DNA of 64,000 bases from Oncomelania hupensis. Taxonomy: Eukaryota; Mollusca; Gastropoda; Littorinimorpha; Pomatiopsidae. Of this stretch, positions 20,966-33,879 are shown piece by piece. Position 1 is the first letter of the stretch; each line of letters starts with the position of its first letter. The position numbers and the translations under genes were made by a program. The stretch is taken from positions 79,747,762 to 79,811,761 of the forward strand of contig CM072511.1 in the NCBI GenBank assembly GCA_036898135.1. The letters are read 5' to 3'. The notes below the pieces were generated by a model. That model searched no databases and was not told the DNA's origin. It saw nothing but the letters and a program-made list of their open reading frames with translations.

Positions 20966-21524
20966 GTTGTTAAATTGACATGAAACAATTTGTTAAAAAA
21001 CATTGATTGACCAGCTAATAAATCACCTTACAGCCATTAGTTCATAGTTTTATAGTACAATTCAGTTGTATTCTGGGAGAGCCGACAAATATTACAATAC
21101 ATATATAACTCATGGATGATTTGCAGTGTGCAAATTTCAAGGTAAAAACGCGTTATAAAGAAAAATAAGCGAATGTAAGTGGTCATAATACCTTTGTAGC
21201 CCTTGGTATTGTTTACTTCGACTGTTGAAGTGTTGGCACGTTCGACAGCATTAACGGGAAATGATACAGTGTGACCTGAACAACTCTTCTGTTGATGTGA
21301 TAGCAATGTTGGTGTTATATGTCCCTTTAAACGTCTAATCCTTTATCTATGCACTTCATAACCTTCAACAACGAATACCAATGGAAGCAGCAGTTAATTT
21401 GATTTTTAAAATGAAATGTGTGCATTCGATTTTAGATAAGGTGATGCCGACTGTGCGTTGATTTTTATGAGCAAAAAAACCCAATAGTTTTCAAGGGGTA
21501 ACCTTTTTTTGTTTTGGTGCACAC

Positions 21525-21755
21525 ACACGGGAACTTATAAGCCTTATAAGTAACAGTTCAACATGGAATGTAACTTATAACGATAGAACTGTAACTTATA
21601 ACTGTGAAATGTTACCTCGAACTCAAAATTCGGAAAGTAACTTTATTTTGTGGAACTGTGACTTTGTTAAAATGCTACCTGGATGTGAAACGTAACTTAG
21701 TAAAACATGTTGAACTGTTGCTTAATATGTTGTAATGTAACTTAATGCGGTGGTT
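21525..21755. repeat. Second block of the degenerate GTGAAC/GTAACTTA array
   Basis: Ten or so units resemble (G)GAACTGTAACTTATAA with ~22-bp spacing. The GTGAA word is kept while GGCTACCTA drifts to GTAACTTA and GCTACCTGG. About 560 bp of non-repetitive sequence separates it from the first block. Confidence 0.6.
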
Positions 21756-22471
21756 TAGTAAGACCTTCATTCATAGGGTTCCATAACATACTGAAATGCA
21801 TAAACAGACATTTATGTGAGAACACACCACATAAAACAATACTTTCAAACAGCTTCACATCACTTCAAGATTCTTTATTGTCCAAACACATGGCATGGAT
21901 ATTTGTTTTGCAGTGCAAGAAAAGAGATAACATCAAAAACATAGACATACAATATTAATACATTTGATATACTATCATACCCAACTTCCATACCGAAATA
22001 CAAATCTATCACCACTAGCACACATGCCTAAACAGATATCCAGTCACATACCCATGCGTACACATTAGACACACAGATAATTATTCAACAATACACACAA
22101 CCACTCAAACCCACCCATTCTTCCATGCCTTAGACCCATCCTAGCCATCCACAACACTTCACTCCTGTATCTATACACTCGTACTTGAAAACTTTTCATC
22201 CTTCCTACCACTCAACTCGTTGACTCACACATACATCCATGCACACACATACACCCATGTACACATATACACACATGCTTACTAGTGCACCCACCCATTC
22301 ATGTCTGCATACACCTTGCACTAACGACAGCAACAATGGAATAGAATATAATATTATTAGGTTCCTGAAATAACTAGGTGCGACAAAGTACTAATGACTT
22401 CAGCAAAGCTATCTTTTTAAAATTACAATACTGAGTACTGGTGAAAACCTGATGATGGTGACAATGGTGAT

Positions 22472-22553
<82 letters not shown>

Positions 22554-22740
22554 GAGTAATAATAATCATAATAAAAAATAATCGTAATCATAAGAGTAAT
22601 TATAAAAATAATAATAATAACAATACAACTACTAAAAATAATACAACAGCAGCAGCAACAAAACTAATAATATATGGTAACAATGAAAACAATAATAATA
22701 ACAATACTAATAAAACTAATAATAATAACAACAACAAGGA
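22472..22740. repeat. (AAT)n tract and degenerate AAT/AAC-rich sequence
   Basis: A pure AAT run at 22472-22552 degenerates into AAT, AAC and CAG triplets up to 22740. Confidence 0.95.
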
Positions 22741-23040
22741 TACAAAACCAAGCTTCATGATGATCTAGGAGAACACAATTAGCTGTTCGTGGGTTTAATA
22801 TCCATGTTAGTTATTGTCAACAAAACTACCTAGTTGGAAGTAATAATAATAAAAACAAGAAGGATACCAAACCAAGCTTCCATGATAGTTATTGTCAACA
22901 AAACTACCTCGTTGATAGTTATTGTCATCAAAACTACCTAGTTGGTAGAAGAAAGAAGGATACAAAACCAAGCTTCTTGATGATCTAGGTGAACAAAATT
23001 AGCTGATCGTGGGCTTAATATCCATGAAAACTACCTAGTT
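22741..23040 (+). pseudogene. Repeated, inverted DDE_Tnp_4 fragments
   Basis: Three partial copies of a ~100-bp segment begin (A)TAC(A/C)AAACCAAGCTTC at 22740, 22866 and 22960. In the first and third, the plus strand reads codons for LLDDLGEQN then LA(D/V)RG(L/F)NIH after a one-base slip. This is the same transposase segment that lies on the minus strand near 23385. The middle copy keeps only GTTATTGTCAACAAAACTACC-type sequence, which is itself duplicated. So pieces of the catalytic domain sit inverted and amplified beside the main remnant. Confidence 0.6.
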
Positions 23041-23384
23041 GGAAGTTTCTCTCACCCCATCTCTAATCAAAAGGAACAACGGATGGACAAATATTCACCA
23101 GAGCACAGCACACTGTGACAATTTGGTCCAACATGGTCACAGTTGCACCTTCTGCACAAGTCAACATAGTGACTGGAATTGTAGAATCAATAATGGCATA
23201 GTTTTAAACAATGTTACCAATCACCCTTTCAACATGAATCATTACTGTGGCTTACATGTGCTATTTTGCGTGTTGATTCTACATCAAAAGCAGATAGTTG
23301 CTTTTTTACCTTTGGTAAAAGCTGGTATCTTAACTTCAGCACACATCAGTCCAACACTATCATGGATATTAAACCCACAATCAG

Positions 23385-24183
<799 letters not shown>

Positions 24184-24617
24184 ACACTGAAGTGTCAGAA
24201 ATGCCAAACAAATCAACAACGACCTGTACAGTCAGATTCAACCTCAGTTGAGTGAGGACAATTAACACTTCTTGAAATTTGCTTGTGATAGATATGGGCC
24301 CACTAGTAATATGAGGCATCAGGAATGACACCAGAGCAGCAAGAGTCAAAAAAGATGGTAGGCCTGTGTAATATTTCACTTTCCCATCATCTCTAGACCC
24401 ATCTTCTTTTTAAAAAAAAAGTCATCTGACATAGTGCTGGCATTCAGTTTCATACGAAGAGTGAGGTTTTCTGTTCTTAGAGTCTGAAGCTCAGACTCCA
24501 TGGCTTCCAGGTAGGAAATGGTAATATCAGTCTGGACTTCCTGCTCCACAGTTCGTTTCAAATCAGTAGCTTCTTCACCCAGTTCTAAATCAGTGTCCCC
24601 TCCAAGATCACCCATAG

Positions 24618-24745
24618 ATGCAGTAAACAGTAAACAGTAAACTTTATTGTCCAAATCTTTACAAAGTGGAAAATGATGCGTCACTGTCTGTGGTGTTCTC
24701 ACCGTCCTCAGCATGATCTGTACAAATAAGAACCATAACATACAC
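24618..24745 (-). mobile_element. Retroposon 3' end (tentative)
   Basis: AGTAAACAGTAAACAGTAAAC is followed by TTTATTGTCCAAATC. A related TTCTTTATTGTCCAAACAC occurs at 21870. On the minus strand TTGGACAATAAA resembles a LINE/SINE 3' terminus. It sits just upstream of the coiled-coil exon and may have removed its splice acceptor. Confidence 0.35.
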
Positions 24746-26359
24746 ATAACTATTTGTTTACTTCAAGCACATTCTATGTTTAGGTGATCATACTGCCTTG
24801 AAATGTTTCACTTTTGTTTTTTACTCAAAAGTATGAGTAAATGCCTATTTTGGGCAATCAGTGTTCCTCCCATCTATAAGACAAGAAGTGGCTTTTTTTA
24901 TATTAACCAAAATGAAAACTGAAGACAGTTTATTTAACTGTAGTTTAATACTGATTAATTGAGATTCATAATGATGAAGTGGTGGGTTGTGGTGAGAGAA
25001 AAAAAATTAACACTGGATCTGGGTGCATGCTTCCCTGGAAAACTGCATTCCTGTGCACTTACTAACAACTGCATTACCTTCAAAAAGCATAATTTCATGG
25101 ACTACATCAAATATCTAAATACGATGACGATGACATTATACATGACAATGTTAGATTTACAAACATTAAAAATTGCATTTTAGAAAGGCAGCATTGTTTC
25201 AAAAACACAATTTCTTTACACTTGAAGATAAACTATGAAATATTTCATAAAGTAAATATTCATTACATACTGTTGTGGGCATTTCCTTGTTTCTGCACTC
25301 TCTCTTCTGTTTCCTTTCAAACCGGTCCACATCAGTGGATGCACATTTAATGTTGTAGCCAAGGTGCAAAGTTGGGATCCAGTTGGGCGTATCATCTTGA
25401 TAGAACTCCGCACGTTTTCCTGTCATCAAAATCAAGTCAAAATGTAATATAATTAACAACTACACTAAAATATTGACTTGCATGAGTCTTTCCTCTGTGA
25501 TTCTGGAAGAAAGGTAAACAATGTTTCTCCTCAGGTGTTTTGTGTGGTGTTTTTTTTTAATTATTATTTTGTATTCAAGTAAACGTGAAATTTGAAAAAA
25601 ACAACAAATACAGTCCCAGTCTTTATATTTAAATCACGAAGCCTAAACGCACATGTATTCTATCTATGAAATTTTTAGAACAGAGCAAAAGTAATCTAAA
25701 AACCCTCCAACACTAGACCTGCTCAAAAATGGCAGATTTCACTACTGCCAGGTTGTCGGTGAAAGTGGGCAGCTGCAACTTCGCAATGGCCTAGTAAGAC
25801 CAATAACAAAATGCACGTGAACCATTGAACAATTATTGAAAATGACATAGATACAGTATCTATGAAAATGAGTTACCTTTCACAAAGTGGCGTGAACACA
25901 CACGGGTCCATGGTTTCACTGTTTTGTCTGTGATCTTCTTTCGATTGATTTGGGCGATCCAAAGCCTTCTCCTCCTAGGTGTCAGCTCGCGTATGTTGGT
26001 GCCTCTATTGAATATAATCGTCGGAATTCTATGGTAAGAGATCCCAAGATCTCTAGTACTTCGCTTCGAACAACAACAATCGTTCGTCATGGTGAGAAAA
26101 ATGCGAATAAATACGCACAAAGTCATGACGTCAATCGGGATAGGTCCAGTCTATTCTCTCTCTTTCTCTCTTTGTCCGGAGAACAGTTATTCGGGGTGGG
26201 GACATTCCAAGCAGTATAACACCCGTTCTGCTTGACTTATTTACACACTTTTGGTTGCAAACAATGCACCGTTGAAATACCTACCTACAATGTTTGTATA
26301 TTTGCTGAAAGTTTTCACACAGCTTTGCGATTGATTGATTTTGACTGCCACCGATTGTC

Positions 26360-27278
26360 TTGGCTACCTAAGCTAAAATACGGTTGATACATTTATTATA
26401 ATACTTCGCCACCAAGCCCATAGATCATTACAATAATTAAAAATATTATCAAATTTAAGTTTTTTGAGTACATGGTGTCAAAGTTTTAACTTTTTGTGAA
26501 AGTGTTGACCAAAATAAGCGCGGTGGTGCTTTTCCAAACTGGACATGGTGACCTAAATCGGATATAAAAACCCCAAATCCACATTTCTCCCGCCACGATG
26601 AACAAAGTTAAGTTTTTAATGATGGTCAAGCCGAATGTAACTAGCTCATATGCACATGGCATTCTACTTAATTGAATTAAGGACGCTGTCACTGACTTTC
26701 TTAGGTAGCCATTTTCGGCTTATGCCACGGGTTTTTACAATGTTCCAGAAAATCACTATAAAACTAAAATTACTGATTGGATTTTCAAAATTTTTCCTTT
26801 ACCACTTTAGTAACATTCCAGGCAATGTTTCTGCCAAGTTTGGTTACATTTGGTTAACGTTTAGATATTTATTTTTCATTTCAATCGTTAAAACGAGTTC
26901 ACGCAACTTGGTGTTGAAATCTGGACATATGGGCAGTGTGAGGAAGTAATACGCTTGACTCTGTTTTTTTAAACCACCAAAAACACGTGGTGTTTCAATT
27001 CTAAATTTTATACAAAATATATTTCTTGATATTTCTTAACCAAACAAACACCACCTAAGTTTTTACATCAAAATAAATAAATTTCATTAAATAGAACACG
27101 TAAATAGTTTTAGGTAGCCACTTTTTGGACACCTCCCATTGGTATAAAAAAGTAATAATAACTGTTCCATTGAATTTTTCAGAAACCTACAGCCATATAA
27201 TTTACAATGAAACACTGAGAATCTTAATTGAAAAACTAGAAAGTACTCGTGGTGGAACCATTTTGATTAGGTAGCCAA
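26360..27278. promoter_or_regulatory. Right subterminal region with TTAGGTAGCCA sites
   Basis: TTGGCTACCTAA (26360) and TTAGGTAGCCAA (27267) are a perfect 12-bp inverted pair, with TTAGGTAGCCA also at 26701 and 27110. The region lies 5' of the THAP exon, so it could hold both transposase-binding sites and the promoter. No coding frame was recognised in it. Confidence 0.45.
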
Positions 27279-27296
27279 CGTCACGCCAGCAGGTAG

Positions 27297-27299
27297 TGG

Positions 27300-27358
<59 letters not shown>

Positions 27359-27380
27359 GTGATGGTGGTGGTGGTGATGG
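27297..27380. repeat. (GAT)n / (GGT)n microsatellite
   Basis: About 18 GAT triplets followed by GGTGATGGTGGTGG. Confidence 0.96.
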
Positions 27381-27553
27381 TGGTGACGAAAGTAGTTTAA
27401 AAAACAACAACAAAGTTACACAAAGAATAAATATCAACAATATACACGGAATACGACTATTATCAACAATAAAAACACAGAATAGCAATTAAGGCAACGG
27501 AGTAGTGGCGTAAGTGATACGATCAGTGACGCATAAATTATAAACTGACGTAC

Positions 27554-27650
27554 CTTCTTCTTGACGTTGGAGTTCGAAGTTCTTACACAAGCTCTTTTTT
27601 TGATCCAGTATCTTTTTTAGAAGGGCTTGTTCTTCTTCCGCTCCAGGCAT
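27554..27650 (-). CDS. Candidate first coding exon, gene unknown
   Basis: On the minus strand an ATG at 27650 in context GCAAAATGCC opens MPGAEEEQALLKKILDQKKS, a short charged, probably helical segment of 32 codons. It runs to a strong splice donor, GAAGAAG|GTACGTCAG, at 27554/27553. The frame carries a plausible start, charge composition and donor, but no homologue is recognised and no second exon can be assigned. The next ~6.5 kb downstream on this strand is the THAP transposon and would have to be intronic. Confidence 0.3.
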
Positions 27651-28194
27651 TTTGCTTTTGTCAGGGGACGCTTTCACGCCAGTCAATGTGAACTTGGTAT
27701 AAGTTCCATACAGAAAGTTACCACCCCGATGTTGAGCAAGAAGTTGAGCAGTGCCAAACAGTATTCTGGAACCTGAAACGTATTTACAGGCTAGGCTTTG
27801 CACGTTGATGCTCTTAGTAAATGACAGTTACACGTTTCACCGCCAAGAAAAATGTAACGGAGGTTTGGCAATGTTTGGCACACACTGCTAAAAAGCTCCT
27901 GTTTTAGCTTGTTCGGAGGTAAGACCGTTTGGAAACTTATTTAGAAGTTAGGCCTGCAAGTCGACGCTCTTAGTACGTAGACGCCCAGGTAAACGACGTT
28001 TCGCCTCACACCTTGGGTAAAAGTAATGATAGAAAAAGGGATACAAATAAGAGTATGATAGTTTTCGTTTGATTGATGAATGTTGCGATCTGTACAGGAT
28101 TGAAATATGTAGAAGATGGACAAATGCATATCATTATAAAGTCAATGCTCGTATAAGGATGACGTTGGTGCTAGTAGTGGAGGTGATGACGGTG

Positions 28195-28395
28195 AGGGCG
28201 ATGGCTAGGAAGAATACAAACGATGGCAGTGTAGGGTTAGTTAATTAATCCTTGTTTAAGGGTTGACAGTAGGGTGGGAGTAGTGGTTTGGTGATGAGGG
28301 ACGAAGGTAAGGATGAAGAGAAAAGATAGATAGATCATATAATCAATGCTTATAGGGTCCAGCCATCGACCACAAATAACCGGACAAGCATCTCA
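28195..28395. repeat. Dispersed repeat shared with 42480-43350
   Basis: GGCGATGGCTAGGA, TTAATCCTTGTTTAAGGGTT and GAGTAGTGGTTTGGTGATGA recur in order at 43222-43345. TATAGGGTCCAGCCATCGAC and ACCACAAATAACCGGA (28350-28385) recall 42490-42530 in the opposite orientation. The GGGTCCAGC end also resembles the I-like LINE terminus. Confidence 0.5.
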
Positions 28396-28428
28396 TTGCC
28401 GAGAAACAGACAGGTAGAACTCCCATCG

Positions 28429-28650
28429 CAGGGGCGGATCTGGGGGGGGGGTGCAACGGGTGCACGTGCACCCCCTCCCACGGACGACCAAAAAAAAAAA
28501 AAAGAAGAAGAAGAAGGAAAAGAAGAAGAAGAAAGAAGAGGAAGGAGAAAAAGAAGAGGAAGAAGAATATTCAGAATATCCATAATATTCATAATAATCA
28601 TCATGCTAATAATCATGCTAATCATCATCATCAGCAGCAGCAGCATAATG

Positions 28651-28719
<69 letters not shown>

Positions 28720-28739
28720 GAAGAAGAAGAATAGAGGAC

Positions 28740-28808
<69 letters not shown>

Positions 28809-28908
28809 GGACAATAATAATAAGAAGAAGTTGTTTAATGTATTTAAAGTCTTTCCACCAAAGTGATACAATAATAATTTATTTAAAGTCTTTCCACCAA
28901 AGTGATAC

Positions 28909-28971
<63 letters not shown>

Positions 28972-30014
28972 CGTCATTTACCCCAAAGATGCTGAAAAAG
29001 CGCTATATAAGAATGATAAATAATAATAATAATAAAGATGCATTCTCTCCTATTTTCTTTCCCATATCAATCCCTGCCCTCTTCACGCCTCAATCTCCTG
29101 TTACACCCACCCCCTCCCTCCTTTCTTCTTTCGTTTACTCACACTCACCAATCGGCCTACACATGTTACACATGTAACAGCTCAACTTCAAAGAACGCCG
29201 GCCAATTATGACGTATAACATCCGCTAAAACGTCATATGTCGCTTGCATTTTCAGTGCATTTATGTAAGAGGTTTATTTTCAATGTAAAACATTTCCTTG
29301 TGCACTGGGATCATTGTTGATAGAAGCGGGGACTGTCCAGCCCGTAGACTAAACAAGCACAGTGTCAATGATTAGCGCATGATGACAAGACCGGAAATTG
29401 GGCAAGAATACCTCTGCTTATTTCGTTAGTGCACCTCTCCTCTCATTCCTGCTCTATGTAGAAGAGTTCATTTTGAAAAGACATTTTATATTGTGCTGAA
29501 CCATTTTGTGACCTACCTCACACTGAAGTGGTATGTACATATTTTGTTTGATGATGATGATAGGGATAGAGATAAAGATATTTATAATTTATTTTATTTG
29601 TCGTTTATTCTTGTTAATATTATTCTAATCCTGTTTATTCTTAAAATGTATATTTACAGCAGTTATAGCAACAGCTTGATCTAAGTACAATTAGGTAGCA
29701 ACTCAACAACAAAAGAAAGTTTAACACACGTATGTACTTACACAAGATTAAATGCCACCCATGCCACAGTTAATAATAGCAATTAACAGTAGAACCGATG
29801 AACTGGCCATCCGGCCTCAAACATCGAAAACATCAAGTATCAAGTAAGTATGTCAGGGCGTTTTGCCCATAAACTGTTGTTTTGAAAGAATAACTGTTCT
29901 TTGCTATGAATCTGAGGTAAGATACAAAAACTTCTCTCTATCCCCTCTCCTCCCCCCCCCCCCCCCCAAAAAAAAAAGTGCACCCTCCCGCGTGAACCTG
30001 CTGATCCGCCCTTG
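28429..30014. mobile_element. TIR element with GGGGCGGATC-type ends
   Basis: CAGGGGCGGATC (28429-28440) and the complement CAAGGGCGGATC (30003-30014) are 12-bp TIRs with one mismatch. CATCG lies just outside both ends (28424-28428 and 30015-30019). Poly-G/poly-C tracts and a GTGCACC segment sit subterminally on both sides. The interior is dominated by (AAT)n and purine repeats and has no transposase. Such GGGGCGGATC termini are common in nonautonomous hAT-like repeats, but a 5-bp duplication does not fit hAT (8 bp), so the class is open. Confidence 0.45.
28648..29033. repeat. (AAT)n blocks, a 38-bp duplication and a SINE terminus
   Basis: Three pure AAT blocks (28648-28718, 28740-28806, 28909-28971) alternate with GAAGAAGAAG. 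TTTAAAGTCTTTCCACCAAA occurs twice, at 28844 and 28881. AAAGCGCTATATAAGAATGA at 28999-29018 is the SINE 3' terminus (plus), followed by more AAT. Confidence 0.88.
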
Positions 30015-30431
30015 CATCGCGCATGCGTCTGTTGACTACAAGTCAACCTACGCATCCGCATTTCTTTCCACACACAACAGCAATGGAGATCGACAAGGTT
30101 TTGCAAGTAAAGAGGAGCAAATATTGTTTGAACTCCCAAGATTTTCTAGCTTGAACCTACTTATTTACCATACACAGAATTGTCAGCGGTTTATACTCCT
30201 GTGATTTCTTCTCCGTTCTATCATTCTACTGCCTGAAGAAGCAAACCGAATCCGAGTACTTCCTAAAAGTACGTACGTCTGCTACAGCTACTTTCGTTTG
30301 GTTACGATATGCAAGAGGTCCCGAATAGATCGCAACATACACATTTTGAATACAGATGGACATACATATATATAAAACATTATGTGTATATGTTTTGTGT
30401 GTATAACAATTTATGACTCACTAGTGGTTTT

Positions 30432-30455
30432 TGTACCCTGGCAAGCCAGGGTACA
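30432..30455. repeat. Perfect 11-bp-arm palindrome
   Basis: TGTACCCTGGC-AA-GCCAGGGTACA forms a compact GC-rich hairpin at the edge of the C-rich array. Confidence 0.9.
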
Positions 30456-30484
30456 CATGATGCTGTTTAAAATGTAGACAGACT

Positions 30485-30810
30485 CCCCATATCCCCCTTG
30501 ATACCTCACCATACCCCCCCCCCTGATATCTCCCCTCCCCCCCCCATGATGCCTCATCATACCCCCTTGATACCTCCCCGAACCCACTTGATACCTCCCC
30601 ATACCCCCTTGATACCTTCCATACCCCCTTGGTTCCTAACTGTACCCTCCTTGATACTTCCCCGTTGATCGTTTCGCAGGTATGGATGAAACGAATCGAC
30701 CATCACCATACCCCCTTATATATACCCGTATCCCCGTTATGCCTACCCATGCCCCTTTAAACCTAGCCGTAGCCCCCTTTTACCTACACGTACCACCCAT
30801 CCCGATCCTT
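30485..30810. repeat. C-rich degenerate minisatellite (~21-bp unit)
   Basis: Units of the form CC(A/G)TACCCCCTTGATACCTC repeat with drift, from clear copies (30485-30640) to very degenerate ones (TACCCGTATCCCC, TAGCCGTAGCCCCC) near 30800. C-runs reach nine or more. The glycine-rich minus-strand frame is a by-product. Confidence 0.8.
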
Positions 30811-30813
30811 GGT

Positions 30814-31493
<680 letters not shown>

Positions 31494-31632
31494 AAAGGTA
31501 AAAAGCCTAAATTAAAATGAAAAATATCCATATTGTAGTGGAAAAAAAATGCCCGCGTGAGGTTTGAACTTGGGTCGCCCTGGACGGTAGGCGAATGTTT
31601 TACGAAGTAAGCTACCAAGGCTTCCTAGAAAG
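31494..31632 (-). mobile_element. tRNA-derived SINE with (TTA)n tail
   Basis: The minus strand reads CCTTGGTAGCTTACTTCGTA (A box region), then ATTCGCCTACCG, then CGACCCAAGTTCAAACC (B box). A ~60-bp AT-rich body follows and then the (TTA)n block. The order and spacing are tRNA-like, but stems are not preserved. It appears distinct from the 23532-23975 family. Confidence 0.6.
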
Positions 31633-31983
31633 ACCATCAATTTTTTGGTCTGTATGGGAAAACAAGCTGAAACCTCAATTTGATTTTTAATGGAAGCGCG
31701 CGGAATGAGGCTATTGCAGTTTGTTGACATTTTGTTTATTTATTTATCTCAGAAACGGTTAAACGTTCGGTAAGGAAATGTCGGCTATAACGATTTCGCT
31801 GGTTTTGAGCACACAGCAGGCTGATCCGTAGCGCCCAGCAATAGCCCAGATCAGCGTCCATACCGGACAAACTTTATAGTAGAGGCGAAGAAGGACTTCC
31901 GGCTAAGCAATTTATATATATAGATCTAGCACATATTTGCAAAATCCCAAAAAAGCTTGATTTTGGGTCATATATTTTGGGTC

Positions 31984-32679
31984 AGATGCATACAGATGTG
32001 TGCCTATGCCACCTCTTGGTCGCTCCGACCATGACCTTGTTTACCTTCGACCATCATACCGCCCACTCGTGCAGCGGGTGCGACCAATGAAACGGACAGT
32101 TTACAAATACAACATGGAAAGTGTGGAAGAACTACAAACGTGTTTTGAGACAACAGACTGGAGTGTGTTTATCGACAGTGCTAAAAACATAAATGAAGCA
32201 GTGGAAAGCGTTACAGACTATATCAGATACTGTGAAGAAACTATAATACCTAAAAAGACTGTGAAGATATATGCCAACAACAAACCCTACATCACCAAGG
32301 AAACTAAATTAACTTTGAACAAAAAGAAACAGGCTTACAAGAACAATTTAGATAAAGAAGCTAAGAAACAGATACAGAAAGAAATAAACAAGGACATTCG
32401 AAAAGGGAAAGAAAAATACAAGGAAAAAATTGAGGAACATTTTACAGAAAATAATATACAAAGAGTGTGGGAGGGAATGGGATTAATGTCTGGGTTCAAA
32501 GGTAAGAAAGGGGGGAGTGCACAACTTGGGGAATGTACTCAAGAATATGTAAATGACCTCAATAACTTCTACTGTCGTTTTGACTGTCAAGATTTTTCTA
32601 GTCAGAGAGAGCAGTTAAGGGAAGGATTAATAGGGAGGAAAGGGGAGGAAGGAGAGGTTGAAAGTCAATTAGTGAGTAG
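31984..32679 (+). pseudogene. LINE ORF2: endonuclease end and linker
   Basis: The frame opens with PPLGRSDHDLVYLRP, the last catalytic motif (SDH) of AP-type endonucleases. About 200 residues of charged, lysine-rich linker follow (TDWSVFIDSAKN, KPYITKETKLTLNKKKQAYK), typical of the region between endonuclease and RT. The N-terminal endonuclease motifs are lost by 5' truncation. The frame reaches a stop at 32684 because of a one-base shift near 32680, just before the RT domain. Confidence 0.85.
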
Positions 32680-32689
32680 GATGTAAGCT

Positions 32690-33879
32690 TAGCATTTACT
32701 AAGTTAAACACTCGAAAGGCTGCTGGTCCTGACAAAGTTACACCTAAGTTACTAAAAACATGTGCTAACCAACTTGCTGGTATTTTTACTGTTCTGTTTA
32801 ACATGTCTTTTACTCAGTCTGTTGTACCTACTCTTTGGAAGATGTCATGCATAGTACCTGTTCCTAAAAAGAATCCAGTCAAAGTTTTTAATGATCTTCG
32901 CCCTGTTGCTTTAACCTCTGTCACGATGAAAGTTTTTGAAAAATTTGTTCTTAATAAGTTATATGTTTTAGTATCAGATTTTATTGACCCACTGCAGTTT
33001 GCCTATAGAAGTAAGAGAAATGTTGAAGACGCTGTTCTTTTTATCCTCAACAAAATGTACTCACATTTAGAAAATGCAAATTCTTGTGTCAGGCTTATGT
33101 TCTTTGATTTTAGTAGTGCTTTTAATACTATGCAATGCCATTCACTTGTTCAAAAACTAGCAGGCATGAATGTTGATGTTAGAACTATTCTATGGATTTT
33201 TGACTATCTTACAAATAGACCTCAGTTTGTCAGAGTTCAAAACAATTCCAATTCTATTGTATACAATTCTAATATTGTGTTGACTAATACAGGAGCCCCT
33301 CAAGGAACTGTTCTAGCACCTTTTTTGTTTTCTTTGTACACCGCAGACCATAGACAAAAGCACGAATCCTGTCCCCTGATAAAATTTGCAGACGACACGG
33401 CTCTCTCTGGTCTTATTACCAACAACATGGACAACAATTACAGAGATGAAATAGATAGCTTTGTCAACTGGTGTGATTCAAATTTTCTAGATCTTAATGT
33501 AAGCAAAACAAAAGAAATGATAATTGATTTTAGGAAGGGAAACAAGTTTGATTTTAATCCTATCTTTATCAAAGGAGAAGAAGTAGAGAGAGTGCATGCA
33601 TATAAGTATTTAGGTGTGGTTATCGATGATAGATTCACTTGGAATGATAACACAAAATACATTTACAAGCGACTGCAAAGTAGAATGTTTTGTTTAAGAA
33701 AACTGAGATCCTTTAATGTAAAACAGGAAATTTTACAAATGTTTTATACAGCTGTAATAGGAAGCATCATTTCTTTTGGAATCTCATGTTGGGGAGGAAA
33801 CGTATCACAAACAGAAAAACGAAGATTGGACAAACAGATAAAAAGGGCTAGTGGGGTGGTTGGGAGAAAACAGGATGAC
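32690..33879 (+). pseudogene. LINE ORF2: reverse transcriptase
   Basis: RT blocks are visible in order: TRKAAGPDKVTPKLLK, VPVPKKNP..NDLRPVALT, PLQFAYRSKRNVEDA, MFFDFSSAFNTM (first catalytic Asp), GAPQGTVLAPFLFSLYT, IKFADDTALSGL (catalytic Asp pair) and KTKEMIIDFRK..YKYLGVVID. The domain looks intact from 32803 to 33879. It ends abruptly where the LTR begins; codon phase at 33879 is complete and continues at 35999. Motif pattern fits the CR1/L2/Rex group. Confidence 0.92.

Noticed and set aside
22021..22330. Coding region in CA/CCCA-rich sequence
   Set aside because: Low-complexity ACACA/CCCATTC text without an open frame.
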